Origin: JBEAOO01 sp041164825 | GTDB taxonomy: Bacteria; Pseudomonadota; Gammaproteobacteria; Burkholderiales; Burkholderiaceae_C | DNA length: 17,400 nucleotides | Assembly: GCA_041164825.1 (NCBI GenBank) | Contig: JBEAOO010000026.1 | Span: forward strand, 1-17,400 | Reading direction: 5' to 3' | Shown: one piece after another, positions 7,059 to 14,981 of the stretch | Layout: each line of letters begins with the position of its first letter | Position numbering within the stretch: position 1 is the first letter of the stretch | Notes under the pieces: generated by a model | Told to the model about the DNA's origin: nothing | The model's database searches: none | The model's input: the letters and a program-made list of their open reading frames with translations, nothing else | Position numbers and translations under genes: made by a program

Positions 7059-7844
7059 ATGGGTTTTCTGGCCGGCAAGCGTCTTCTGATCACGGGCTTG
7101 CTCAACAACCGGTCCATCGCCTACGGCATTGCCAAGGCATGCCACCGCGAGGGCGCTGAACTGGCGTTCAGCTACCAGGGCGAACGCTTCAAAGACCGCA
7201 TCGCCGAGTTCGCCGCCGAATTTGGCTCGAAGCTCACCTTTGATTGTGACGTCAGCGACGACGCGCAAATCGAGGGCCTGTTCGCCAAGCTCGGCGAAAC
7301 CTGGCCCGAGTTCGACGGCTTTGTGCACTCGATCGGCTTTGCGCCGCGCGAGGCCATTGGCGGCGACTTTCTCGATGGCTTCACGCGCGAGAACTTCCGC
7401 ATCGCCCACGACATCTCGGCCTACAGCTTCCCGGCCATGGCCAAGGCTGCGGCCAGCCGCCTGCGTCCGGGGTCATCCCTGCTGACGCTGAGCTATTTGG
7501 GCGCCGTGCGTTATGTGCCCAACTACAACACCATGGGCCTGGCCAAGGCCTCGCTGGAAGCCAGCGTGCGCTACCTCGCTCACAGCCTGGGCGCCAAGGG
7601 CGTGCGCGTGAACGGCATCTCGGCCGGCCCGATCAAGACCTTGGCCGCCTCGGGCATCAAGGATTTTGGCAAGCTGCTGAATGACTTTGCGGCCGCCGCA
7701 CCCATCCGCCGCGCGGTGACGATTGACGACGTCGGCAATGCTGCCGCCTTCATGCTGTCCGACCTAGCCTCGGGCATCAGCGCCGAGATCACCTATGTGG
7801 ACGGTGGCTTCAGCCAAGTGATGGGCGGCACGAGCGACGCCTGA
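7059..7844 (+). CDS. fabI: Enoyl-[acyl-carrier-protein] reductase (NADH) FabI
   Basis: FabI catalyses the last reduction of each fatty-acid elongation cycle (trans-2-enoyl-ACP to acyl-ACP) in the cytoplasm. The 261-residue product is a short-chain dehydrogenase-fold enzyme. Residues 1-20 (MGFLAGKRLLITGLLNNRSI) form the FabI-type cofactor motif. HSIGFAP lies at 90-96. The catalytic Tyr146, Tyr156 and Lys163 fall at exactly the E. coli numbers. Gly93, Met159 and Phe203, which line the known triclosan/diazaborine site in E. coli FabI, are all present as in susceptible enzymes. The ATG at 7059 has GGAGAG three bases upstream; an in-frame upstream GTG at 7020 would add 13 residues without family support. 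It is a single-gene unit closed by a terminator at 7892-7919 and divergent from rimP. Confidence 0.98.
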   Translation: MGFLAGKRLLITGLLNNRSIAYGIAKACHREGAELAFSYQGERFKDRIAEFAAEFGSKLTFDCDVSDDAQIEGLFAKLGETWPEFDGFVHSIGFAPREAIGGDFLDGFTRENFRIAHDISAYSFPAMAKAAASRLRPGSSLLTLSYLGAVRYVPNYNTMGLAKASLEASVRYLAHSLGAKGVRVNGISAGPIKTLAASGIKDFGKLLNDFAAAAPIRRAVTIDDVGNAAAFMLSDLASGISAEITYVDGGFSQVMGGTSDA

Positions 7845-7891
7845 GCGCGCCACCCTGCCCTGCCACGGCGGACAACCGCAGGCACGATGAC

Positions 7892-7919
7892 AAAGACCCG
7901 CCAAGGCGGGTCTTTTTTT
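7892..7919 (+). terminator. Intrinsic terminator after fabI
   Basis: AAAGACCCGCC and GGCGGGTCTTT form an 11-base inverted repeat around AA (in practice a shorter stem with a CAAG loop), ending in seven T (7913-7919). It lies about 48 bases after the fabI stop. On the minus strand, where glk ends 23 bases away, the stem is followed by only three T, so it would serve glk poorly. Confidence 0.9.
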
Positions 7920-7942
7920 GTACGGGCCTGCCAGCCTCGGCG

Positions 7943-8911
7943 TCAGGCGCGCTCCAGCGCCTGGGCCGCACCGATCAAGGCCGGCGAGATGTGGGCCTGC
8001 ACCACCAGCGTCGGGATCTTGCTGAGGTAGGTCTGGAAGCGGCCTTTGCCCTCGAAGCGCTCACGGAAGGCCGAGCGGTCGATGCGGTCGCCCATGCGCG
8101 GCACGATGCCGCCACCAATGTAGACGCCGCCACGTGCACCCAGCGACAGCGCCAAGTTGCCCGCGGTGCTGCCCAAAAAGGCAAAGAACAGGTCCAGCGC
8201 CTCGACACAGGCCGGATCCTCTCCCGACAAAGCACGGGTGCCGATGTCCGACGCCACGAGGGGCTGCGCTGGCAGGCCGCGCACGGTGCACACCGCCACG
8301 TAGAGGTTTTCCAGGCCCTGGCCCGACACGGCACGCTCGGCCGACACGTGGCCAAAGCGCTCGCGCATGGCTTGCAAGATCTGGTCTTCAAACACCGAGG
8401 CCGCAGCCAAGGTGACGTGTCCGCCCTCGCCGTCGATCGGGATCACCAAGCCGTTGGGGCCGCGGAACAAACCCGACACGCCCAAGCCCGTGCCCGGGCC
8501 GATCAGGCCAATGGCAGCCAGCGGATCGGCCACGCCGCCACCCACCTGGCGCTGCTCGTCCGGCGCCAAGGCCGTGAGCGACAAGGCCAAGGCGGTGAAG
8601 TCGTTCAAGAACACCAAGCGCTCCAGGCCCAGCGCCGCTTGCATCTCGGAAATCGAGAACTGCCAGTGGTGGTTGGTCATCTGCACGCGGTCGCCCAGCA
8701 CCGGGTTGGCGATGCCAATGGCGCCCTGGCGCGGCGCGCCTTGGCCAATGCTGGCGATGTAGGCCTGCATGGCGGCCAACAGCGTCGGGTGATCGGCCGC
8801 GGGCAGGGTCTGCACATGGCTGAGTTCGGCGCCGGGCGCGGCTTGCCAGGCGAAACGGGCGTTGGTGCCGCCCACGTCGCCAATCAGGCGAGGGAAAGTG
8901 TTGTTGCTCAT
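7943..8911 (-). CDS. glk: Glucokinase (bacterial Glk family)
   Basis: Glucokinase phosphorylates glucose to glucose-6-phosphate with ATP. The 322-residue product matches the E. coli Glk family (321 residues) rather than the ROK family. It has the N-terminal phosphate-binding motif IGDVGGTNARFA at residues 10-21 and FLNDFTALAL with the expected catalytic Asp104. GLIGPGTGLGVS lies at about 135-146 and IDGEGGH at 159-165. A late Gly-rich segment VYIGGGIVPRMGD precedes the C-terminal helices. I chose the ATG at 8911 because the conserved motif begins a few residues later; the frame stays open upstream through the 3' end of the decarboxylase gene. The ribosome-binding site is weak (GGGGCC). It starts 19 bases after the decarboxylase stop and may be co-transcribed with it. 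Confidence 0.95.
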   Translation of the reverse strand: MSNNTFPRLIGDVGGTNARFAWQAAPGAELSHVQTLPAADHPTLLAAMQAYIASIGQGAPRQGAIGIANPVLGDRVQMTNHHWQFSISEMQAALGLERLVFLNDFTALALSLTALAPDEQRQVGGGVADPLAAIGLIGPGTGLGVSGLFRGPNGLVIPIDGEGGHVTLAAASVFEDQILQAMRERFGHVSAERAVSGQGLENLYVAVCTVRGLPAQPLVASDIGTRALSGEDPACVEALDLFFAFLGSTAGNLALSLGARGGVYIGGGIVPRMGDRIDRSAFRERFEGKGRFQTYLSKIPTLVVQAHISPALIGAAQALERA

Positions 8912-8930
8912 GATCGGCCCCGGGGAAACG

Positions 8931-11195
8931 TCAGATGTCTTCGCGAACGCAGTCCACGTAGTAGCTGCGGGGTTGGCCTTCTTCGTGGTCTTCGACCAGG
9001 CCGTGCACGTCGGTGTTGAAGCCCGGGAAGGCTGCGTTGAACTCACGCGTGAACTTCAAATAGTCGACGATTTTTTTGTTGAATCGCTCGCCCGGGATCA
9101 GCAGCGGAATGCCCGGCGGGTAAGGCGTGAGCAGCGCGGTGGTGACGCGGCCTTCCAGGTCGTCAATCGGCACGCGCTCGGTCTTGCGGTGCGCGATGTG
9201 CGCGAACGCGTCGCTGGGCTTCATGGCGGGCTGCAGGTCCGAGAGGTACATCTCGGTGGTGAGGCGCGCGATGTCGCCCTTGGCGTATTGTTTGTGGATG
9301 GCCTGGCACAAGTCCTTCAGCCCCATGCGCTCGTAGCGGGGGTACTTGGCCACAAACTCGGGCAGCACGCGCCACACCGGCTGGTTGCGGTCGAAGTCGT
9401 CCTTGAACTGCTGCAGTGCAGTCAACATGGTGTTCCAGCGGCCCTTGGTGATGCCGATGGTGAACATGATGAAGAAGGAATACAAGCCCGTCTTTTCCAC
9501 CACCACGCCGTGCTCGGCCAGATATTTGGTGACGATGGAGGCCGGGATGCCGGTCTCGGCAAAGTTGCCGCCCATGTCGAGGCCGGGCGTGATGATGGTG
9601 CTCTTGATCGGGTCGAGCAGGTTGAAGCCTTCGGCCAGGTTGCCAAAGCCGTGCCACTCTTCGCCGGCCTTCAGAATCCACTCGCTGCTGCTGCCGATGC
9701 CTTCGTCGGCCAGCGCATCAGGCCCCCAGACCTGGAACCACCAATCAGATTCGAACTCGCGGTCGACCTTGCGCATGGCGCGGCGGAAGTCCAGCGCTTC
9801 TGAAATGCTTTCTTCCACCAAGGCGGGGCCACCGGGTGCCTCCATCATGGCCGCAGCCACATCGCAGCTGGCGATGATGGCGTATTGCGGGCTGGTGGAG
9901 GTGTGCATCAGGTAGGCCTCGTTGAAGAGGTGGCGGTCGAGCTTGCGCTCGCTCGCGTCTTGCACCAACACCTGCGAGGCCTGGCTGATGCCGGCCAGCA
10001 GCTTGTGGGTCGATTGCGTGGCGAACACCAGCTGGTTCTTGGGGCGCGCGCGGTTTTTGCCCATGGCGTGGAAGCTGCCATAGAAGGTGTGGAAGGCCGC
10101 GTGTGGCAACCAGGCTTCGTCAAAGTGCAGGGTGTCCACATAACCATCGAGCGAGTGCTTGATGGTTTCGGTGTTGTAGAGCACGCCGTCGTAGGTGCTT
10201 TGCGTCAGCGTCAAGATGCGCGGCTTCACGGTCGCGGCGTCGACGTGCGAGAGCAGCGGGTTGGCGGCGATTTTGCGGCGAATGGATTCGGGCGAGAACT
10301 CGCTCTCCGGGATCGGGCCGATGATGCCGTAGTGGTTGCGCGTGGGCGTCATGAACACGGGGATCGCCCCGGTCATGATGATGCTGTGCAGGATGGACTT
10401 GTGGCAGTTGCGGTCGACCACCACCACATCACCCGGCGCCACGGTGTGGTGCCACACCATCTTGTTGGAGGTGCTGGTGCCGTTGGTGACGAAGAAGCAG
10501 TGGTCGGCGTTGAAGATGCGCGCGGCGTTGCGCTCGCTCTGCAGCACCGGGCCGGTGTGGTCGAGCAGCTGGCCGAGTTCTTCCACCGCATTGCACACGT
10601 CGGCGCGCAGCATGTTTTCACCAAAGAACTGGTGAAACATCTGGCCCACGGGGCTCTTCAAAAAGGCCACACCACCGCCGTGACCCGGGCAGTGCCAGGA
10701 GTAGGAGCCGTCTTGCGCGTAGTCCATCAGCGCTTTGAAGAACGGCGGCGCCAGGCCGTCGAGGTAGGTCTTGGCCTCGCGGATGATGTGGCGCGCCACG
10801 AACTCCGGCGTGTCCTCGAACATGTGGATGAAGCCGTGCAGCTCGCGCAGGATGTCGTTGGGCAAATGCTGCGAGGTGCGCGTCTCGCCGTACAAATAGA
10901 TGGGGATGTCGGCGTTCTTGAAGCGGATCTCGCCAATGAACTTGCGCAGGTTCAGCACCGCCGGGTCGAGCTCGGGGCCGGGCGTGAACTCCTCGTCGTC
11001 GATCGACAAGATGAAGGCGCTGGCGCGGCTTTGCTGCTGGGCAAACGATGACAGGTCACCATAGCTGGTGGCCCCCAACACCTCGAAGCCCTCTTTTTCG
11101 ATGGCCTGAGCCAGCGCGCGGATGCCCAAACCCGAGGTGTTCTCGGAGCGAAAGTCCTCGTCAATGATGACGATCGGAAAATGAAAGCGCTGCAT
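8931..11195 (-). CDS. Orn/Lys/Arg decarboxylase (PLP-dependent, AdiA/LdcI-type)
   Basis: This fold-type I PLP enzyme decarboxylates a basic amino acid to its polyamine or diamine. The 754 residues fit the large biodegradative type (AdiA about 755). An N-terminal receiver-like wing domain covers about 1-130 (FPIVIIDEDFRSENTSGLGI). The PLP domain has the phosphate-binding NGTSTSNK near 238-245, FDEAW at 358-362 and the Schiff-base lysine in QSTHKLL (Lys398). A C-terminal domain contains TPYPPGIPLLIPGE. Elements of both arginine (FDEAW, DFRRAM) and lysine decarboxylases (QSTHKLLA, FNEAY) are present, so I leave the substrate open. The ATG at 11195 gives the family length; its ribosome-binding site is weak. 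A longer reading would run through the divergent promoter region. No cognate antiporter gene is in the window. Confidence 0.93.
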   Translation of the reverse strand: MQRFHFPIVIIDEDFRSENTSGLGIRALAQAIEKEGFEVLGATSYGDLSSFAQQQSRASAFILSIDDEEFTPGPELDPAVLNLRKFIGEIRFKNADIPIYLYGETRTSQHLPNDILRELHGFIHMFEDTPEFVARHIIREAKTYLDGLAPPFFKALMDYAQDGSYSWHCPGHGGGVAFLKSPVGQMFHQFFGENMLRADVCNAVEELGQLLDHTGPVLQSERNAARIFNADHCFFVTNGTSTSNKMVWHHTVAPGDVVVVDRNCHKSILHSIIMTGAIPVFMTPTRNHYGIIGPIPESEFSPESIRRKIAANPLLSHVDAATVKPRILTLTQSTYDGVLYNTETIKHSLDGYVDTLHFDEAWLPHAAFHTFYGSFHAMGKNRARPKNQLVFATQSTHKLLAGISQASQVLVQDASERKLDRHLFNEAYLMHTSTSPQYAIIASCDVAAAMMEAPGGPALVEESISEALDFRRAMRKVDREFESDWWFQVWGPDALADEGIGSSSEWILKAGEEWHGFGNLAEGFNLLDPIKSTIITPGLDMGGNFAETGIPASIVTKYLAEHGVVVEKTGLYSFFIMFTIGITKGRWNTMLTALQQFKDDFDRNQPVWRVLPEFVAKYPRYERMGLKDLCQAIHKQYAKGDIARLTTEMYLSDLQPAMKPSDAFAHIAHRKTERVPIDDLEGRVTTALLTPYPPGIPLLIPGERFNKKIVDYLKFTREFNAAFPGFNTDVHGLVEDHEEGQPRSYYVDCVREDI

Positions 11196-11367
11196 GGCGG
11201 CCCAGTGAAAAAGGCGGAGGGAAGAACGGAGCGCGAAGTGTAGGGCCAGCGCAAGTCGGCGCGGTTTCAAACGGGGTTCGTTTTTCATGCCTTGGTTCCG
11301 GCCGCCCATCGGGGCCGGCCTACACTCATCCGCATCGGCGCGAGACGCCGCGCGCAAGGACACGCAC

Positions 11368-11811
11368 ATGAGCGGATCGATGGCCAGTTGGTGGTGGTGG
11401 GCGGCGGGTGCCGCCGTGGCGCTGGAGCTGGTCACGGGCACCTTCTATTTGCTGATGATTGCACTCGGCTTGGCCGCAGGGGCACTGGCCGCCTCGGCAG
11501 GCGCCCTGGCCAACACCCAAATCGTCGTGGCCTCGCTGGTGGGCGCTGGCGCCACGGCGCTGTGGCACCGCTCGCGCATGCGGCATCCGCACTCGGCTCC
11601 GGCTGCCAGCAACCCGGATGTGTACCTCGATTTGGGCGCCGAGGTGCAGGTGCCGCAGTGGAGCGCCAGCGGCGTGGCCCAGGTGCAGCACCGCGGCTCG
11701 GTGTGGCAAGCGCGCTTGGCGCCGGGTGCTGTTGCCCTGCCGGGCCCCCACACCATCGTTGCCATCGAAGGCAACCACCTCGTGCTGGCGCCGTTGACGC
11801 CTCGCACCTGA
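11368..11811 (+). CDS. Short NfeD-family membrane protein
   Basis: NfeD-type proteins are small membrane proteins with a C-terminal OB fold that are encoded next to SPFH/stomatin proteins and are thought to act with them in membrane microdomains or protein quality control. The 147-residue product starts MSGSMASWWWW. It has two or three hydrophobic helices at about 7-65 (Ala/Gly/Leu-rich), then a beta-rich soluble part at about 80-145 (VYLDLGAEVQVPQWSASGVA, ending VAIEGNHLVLAPL). This matches the short NfeD form, not the long form with a ClpP-like protease domain. The ATG at 11368 has AAGGA 7 bases upstream. The qmcA-like gene follows after 53 bases, as expected for this pair (ybbJ/qmcA in E. 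coli). A GC-rich inverted repeat CCGGCC/GGCCGG (11298-11318) and a TACACT lie upstream, but no good -35 is seen. Confidence 0.85.
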   Translation: MSGSMASWWWWAAGAAVALELVTGTFYLLMIALGLAAGALAASAGALANTQIVVASLVGAGATALWHRSRMRHPHSAPAASNPDVYLDLGAEVQVPQWSASGVAQVQHRGSVWQARLAPGAVALPGPHTIVAIEGNHLVLAPLTPRT

Positions 11812-11864
11812 GGCTGAGCCGCTCGCTGTGCCGCCCATCGACCGATCAACCAGGAAACTCGCCC

Positions 11865-12782
11865 ATGGAACTCGCCCTCATCCTCGCCGTCATTGCGGTG
11901 TTGTTTGTCATTCAAACCTTCAAGATCGTGCCGCAGCAAAACGCCTGGGTGGTGGAGCGCCTGGGCAAGTACGACCGCACGCTCACGCCCGGCCTCAAAT
12001 TCGTGATTCCGTTTGTGGAGCGCGTGGCCTACAAGCACTCGCTCAAGGAGGTGCCGCTGGACGTGCCCAGCCAGGTGTGCATCACGCGCGACAACACCCA
12101 GCTGCAGGTCGACGGCATCATTTACTTCCAGGTCACCGACCCGATGCGCGCCAGCTACGGCTCGTCCAACTATGTGCTGGCCATCACCCAACTGGCGCAA
12201 ACGCTGCTGCGCTCGGTGATCGGCAAGATGGAGCTCGACAAGACTTTTGAGGAGCGCGACGCCATCAACGCGTCGGTGGTGAGCGCACTCGACGAAGCCG
12301 CCGCCAACTGGGGCGTGAAGGTGCTGCGCTACGAGATCAAAGACCTCACGCCGCCGGCCGAGATCCTGCGCTCCATGCAAGCGCAGATCACCGCCGAGCG
12401 CGAAAAGCGCGCCCTCATTGCCGCCAGCGAAGGCCGCAAACAAGAGCAAATCAACATTGCCACCGGCGAGCGCGAGGCCTACATCGCCCGCTCTGAAGGC
12501 GCCAAACAAGCCGAAGTGAACCGCGCCCAAGGCGAGGCCGTGGCCATCACCGCGGTGGCCGAAGCCACCGCTGGCGCCATCACCCGCGTGGCGCAGGCCA
12601 TTCAGTCGCCCGGCGGCGAGCAGGCGGTGCAATTGCGCGTGGCCGAGAAGGCCGTCGAGGCCTTTGCCGAACTCGCCCGCAAGAACAACAGCATGATCGT
12701 GCCGGGCAACCTCAGCGAGGTCTCGGCACTGATCGCCTCCGCCATGGCCATCAGCAAGGGCCGCACGCCCGGCCAAGAATGA
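11865..12782 (+). CDS. qmcA: SPFH/stomatin-family protein, QmcA-like
   Basis: SPFH (band 7) proteins oligomerise on the membrane and organise protein and lipid patches; E. coli QmcA works in the FtsH/HflKC quality-control network. The 305-residue product is the same length as E. coli QmcA. An N-terminal membrane anchor (residues 2-18, ELALILAVIAVLFVIQTF) is followed by KIVPQQNAWVVERLGKYDRTL-type SPFH sequence, with PGLKFVIPF and LDVPSQVCITRDN. WGVKVLRYEIKDLTPP leads into a long Ala/Glu/Arg coiled coil (about 165-240) and a C-terminal region ending at GRTPGQE. The ATG at 11865 has AGGA 9 bases upstream. It sits directly after the NfeD gene, and the two probably form one membrane complex. Confidence 0.93.
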   Translation: MELALILAVIAVLFVIQTFKIVPQQNAWVVERLGKYDRTLTPGLKFVIPFVERVAYKHSLKEVPLDVPSQVCITRDNTQLQVDGIIYFQVTDPMRASYGSSNYVLAITQLAQTLLRSVIGKMELDKTFEERDAINASVVSALDEAAANWGVKVLRYEIKDLTPPAEILRSMQAQITAEREKRALIAASEGRKQEQINIATGEREAYIARSEGAKQAEVNRAQGEAVAITAVAEATAGAITRVAQAIQSPGGEQAVQLRVAEKAVEAFAELARKNNSMIVPGNLSEVSALIASAMAISKGRTPGQE

Positions 12783-12845
12783 GCCGCTACCGCTGGCATC
12801 ACACGCACGCCTTCCACGGTATGAACGCGGTATGAACACGACAGC

Positions 12846-13223
12846 ATGAGCACTGAACCCCTGAACGTTCTGGGCACCGCCCTGCGCCCTTGCTCCTACG
12901 ACCCGCTGACTGGCTACTTCCGCGACGGCTGCTGCAACACGCGCGAAGACGACAGCGGCACGCACGTGGTGTGCGCCAAGGTCACGGCCGAGTTTTTGGC
13001 CTTCTCGGCACGCCAAGGCAACGACCTGCAAACACCGCGCCCAGAGTTTCGCTTTGCAGGCCTCCAGCCCGGCGACCGCTGGTGTTTGTGCATCAGCCGC
13101 TGGCTCGATGCGCTGCACGCTGGCGTGGCACCGCCCTTGTTGTTGGAGTGCACGCACGAAAAAGCGCTGGAGTTCGTCAGTTTGGCCGTGCTTCAGGGCC
13201 ACGCACTGATTTCCGTGCGCTAG
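12846..13223 (+). CDS. DUF2237 family protein, conserved, function unknown
   Basis: The 125-residue soluble protein carries the full DUF2237 pattern: NVLGTALRPCSYDPLTGYFR, then DGCCNT (28-32), EDDSGTHVVCA (34-44), EFLAFSARQGNDL, and GLQPGDRWCLCISRW (72-86), followed by APPLLLECTH. Its seven cysteines (16, 29, 30, 43, 80, 82, 102) sit largely in the conserved blocks, suggesting metal binding or redox chemistry, but no activity is established to my knowledge. There is no signal peptide or membrane segment. The ATG at 12846 has no clear Shine-Dalgarno. It overlaps the stop of a 5-codon mini-ORF. The gene follows qmcA after 63 bases and ends 23 bases before tRNA-Ser. Confidence 0.88.
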   Translation: MSTEPLNVLGTALRPCSYDPLTGYFRDGCCNTREDDSGTHVVCAKVTAEFLAFSARQGNDLQTPRPEFRFAGLQPGDRWCLCISRWLDALHAGVAPPLLLECTHEKALEFVSLAVLQGHALISVR

Positions 13224-13230
13224 AGTGAGC

Positions 13231-13236
13231 TAGAAT
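13231..13236 (+). promoter_or_regulatory. Candidate -10 box (TAGAAT) for tRNA-Ser
   Basis: TAGAAT lies 10 bases before the mature tRNA 5' end, in the 23-base gap after the DUF2237 stop. Initiation would fall about 3-5 bases before the tRNA, leaving almost no 5' leader. No good -35 hexamer is found 16-18 bases upstream, inside the DUF2237 coding end. The tRNA might instead be transcribed from the genes before it. Confidence 0.45.
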
Positions 13237-13246
13237 CAAAGGCTTC

Positions 13247-13339
<93 letters not shown>

Positions 13340-13347
13340 GTATAGAG

Positions 13348-13396
13348 ACCCCAGAATGTCCAGTCACATCAATGACTTGGCGCTCTGGGGTTTTTT
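13348..13396 (+). terminator. Intrinsic terminator after tRNA-Ser
   Basis: ACCCCAGA (13348-13355) pairs with TCTGGGGT (13384-13391), and the sequence ends in six T (13391-13396). The 28-base interior contains a second imperfect pairing, CCAGTCA with TGACTTGG, so the whole folds as one long, interrupted hairpin. It begins about 10 bases after the tRNA CCA end. Confidence 0.85.
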
Positions 13397-13518
13397 CGTT
13401 TCCGCTGGCCATTCCTCAATGAATTCCTCACAGGCCCCGTCCACTCAGGGCGCAGCCCCACGCGGGCGAGCGAAGGCTCCGCGACAGGCGGCCGAGACGA
13501 CGTCGCGGCGATCAGGCG

Positions 13519-13549
13519 AAAAAAAAGCGTCCCGAAGGACGCTTTTTTT
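13519..13549 (-). terminator. Bidirectional intrinsic terminator with TTCG loop
   Basis: On the minus strand GCGTCC-TTCG-GGACGC forms a perfect six-pair GC-rich stem capped by a cUUCGg tetraloop. Seven A (13549-13543) precede it and eight T (13526-13519) follow it, and A-T pairs can extend the stem. It lies 25 bases after the stop of the substrate-binding protein gene, which it evidently ends. Read on the plus strand it also ends in seven T (13543-13549), so it can back up the tRNA-Ser terminator. Confidence 0.92.
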
Positions 13550-13573
13550 GGAGCCGAAGCAATGGGCTGAAGA

Positions 13574-14776
13574 TCAGCGCACCACGGCGATTTGCTCGCG
13601 CTTTTCACCCTTGTAGGTGAAGAGCGTCAGCGCGCCGTTCTTGATGTCGCCCTTCTCGTCGAAGGTGATCGTGCCGGTCACGCCCTTGTAGCCTTCGGTC
13701 TTGGCCAGCACCGGCAGGTACTTGGCCGGATCGGAGGAATCAGCCCGGACCATGGCGTCCACCATCACGTTCACGGCGTCGTACACGTACGGTGCGTAGA
13801 TCTGCACGTCGGTGTTGAACTTGGTCTTGAACTTGGTCTTGAACTCTTCCATGCCGGCTTTTTGTTCGCCTTCGACACCACCGGCTTCAGCGCAGATGAC
13901 TTGGCCGTCGGCCATGGCACCCGCAGCCAGCTTGGGCAGCTCACCCGTGCAGATGCCGTCGCCACCCATCAGCTTGGCGTTGATGCCGAGCTGCTTCATT
14001 TGGCGAATCATCGGGCCAGCCACAGCGTCCATGCCGCCGTAGAACACGACGTCAGGCTTCTTGGACTTCACGGCGGTCAGGATGCCGGTGAAATCGGTGG
14101 CCTTGTCGGTGGTGAACTGGCGCTCGGCGATCTTGCCGCCGGCAGCCACAACAGCCTTCTCGAACTCCTCAGCCACGCCTTGGCCGTAGGCCGTGCGGTC
14201 GTCGATCACGGCAATCGACTTGCCCTTGAGCGTCTCGACCGCATAGCGGCCCAGCGTGCCACCCAGGTGCACGTCGTCAGCCACGACGCGGAACGCCGTT
14301 TTGTAGCCGTTGCGGGTGTACTTGGGGTTGGTGGCCGAGGGGGAGATCTGCGGGATGCCCGCGTCGCTGTAGATCTTGGATGCCGGAATGGTGGTGCCGG
14401 AATTCAGGTGACCAACCACGCCGTTGACCTTGGAGTCGACCAGCTTTTGCGCCACGGCCGTGCCTTGCTTCGGATCACCGGCGTCGTCTTCAGGCAGCAG
14501 CTCGAAGGTGACCTTTTGACCGCCGATGGAGATGCCCTTGGCGTTCAACTCGTCGATGGCCATCTTGGCACCGAACTCGTTGTCCTTGCCCAGGTGGGCG
14601 ATGCCGCCACTGGTGGGGCCAACGTGGCCGATCTTCACCACTGCCCCCGTGGGTGCAGCAGCCGTTGCCGCAGCAGGTTCAGAGGCGGCCGCAGCCGGCG
14701 CAGCTTCTTCCTTCTTGCCGCAAGCCATCAGCAGCACCGCAGCGGAAATGGCAACCGTAAAGACTGACTTCTTCAT
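13574..14776 (-). CDS. Branched-chain amino-acid-type ABC transporter substrate-binding lipoprotein
   Basis: This periplasmic binding protein (Peripla_BP_6, LivJ/LivK type) delivers a ligand, typically Leu/Ile/Val or a related amino acid or amide, to a LivFGHM-type importer. The 400-residue precursor begins MKKSVFTVAISAAVLLMACG, a lipoprotein signal whose lipobox cysteine is Cys19. An Ala/Pro/Glu-rich linker runs to about residue 45. The binding fold follows (VVKIGHVGPTSGGIAHLGKD; LPEDDAGDPKQGTAVAQKLV; GHLNSGTTIPASKIY; FYGGMDAVAGPMIRQMKQLG; IYAPYVYDAVNVMVDAMVRA). The ATG at 14776 is set by this signal peptide, with AGGA 9 bases upstream; the frame is open further upstream without family support. 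No permease or ATPase genes are in the window. It is a stand-alone unit with its own terminator. The ligand cannot be told from the sequence. Confidence 0.93.
   Translation of the reverse strand: MKKSVFTVAISAAVLLMACGKKEEAAPAAAASEPAAATAAAPTGAVVKIGHVGPTSGGIAHLGKDNEFGAKMAIDELNAKGISIGGQKVTFELLPEDDAGDPKQGTAVAQKLVDSKVNGVVGHLNSGTTIPASKIYSDAGIPQISPSATNPKYTRNGYKTAFRVVADDVHLGGTLGRYAVETLKGKSIAVIDDRTAYGQGVAEEFEKAVVAAGGKIAERQFTTDKATDFTGILTAVKSKKPDVVFYGGMDAVAGPMIRQMKQLGINAKLMGGDGICTGELPKLAAGAMADGQVICAEAGGVEGEQKAGMEEFKTKFKTKFNTDVQIYAPYVYDAVNVMVDAMVRADSSDPAKYLPVLAKTEGYKGVTGTITFDEKGDIKNGALTLFTYKGEKREQIAVVR
13815..13844 (-). repeat. 12-bp in-frame tandem repeat in the substrate-binding protein gene
   Basis: TTGAACTTGGTC occurs at 13815-13826 and 13827-13838 and is followed by a half copy TTGAAC (13839-13844), giving 2.5 identical units. 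On the coding strand it encodes FKTKFKTKFN, a four-residue Phe-Lys-Thr-Lys duplication in a surface helix just before NTDVQIYAP. Confidence 0.9.
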
Positions 14777-14981
14777 GTGGGAGTGTCCTGTCGAGTGAAA
14801 CGAAAAGGTGGATGAGGAAATGAGAGCAGACAAACACGCACGATGCGTGCCTGACCTTTCTTTGCCCAGTGTAGTGGCCCATGTGGGTGCACTATCTCCG
14901 GACTCTCCCCTGTATCGCGAAAATCTTGGCCGTGTCAGATGCACCGCAAAGGGGCACACGAGGGTGCGCAGCGGCGCTGTG

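Noticed and set aside
11298..11318. CCGGCC/GGCCGG inverted repeat between the decarboxylase and nfeD genes, considered as a regulator-binding site
   Set aside because: Such GC palindromes are common at this base composition, and no -35/-10 pair around it is convincing.
11445..13202. 585-codon open frame on the minus strand opposite nfeD, qmcA and DUF2237
   Set aside because: It spans three real plus-strand genes and their gaps. The translation is His/Ala/Arg-rich noise.
14835..14849. CACGCA-CGA-TGCGTG hairpin upstream of the substrate-binding protein gene, considered as a terminator for the pepA-holC unit
   Set aside because: The stem is short and the minus-strand tail (TTTGTCT) is a poor T-tract. 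It lies over 130 bases after the last gene, so support is too weak to call.
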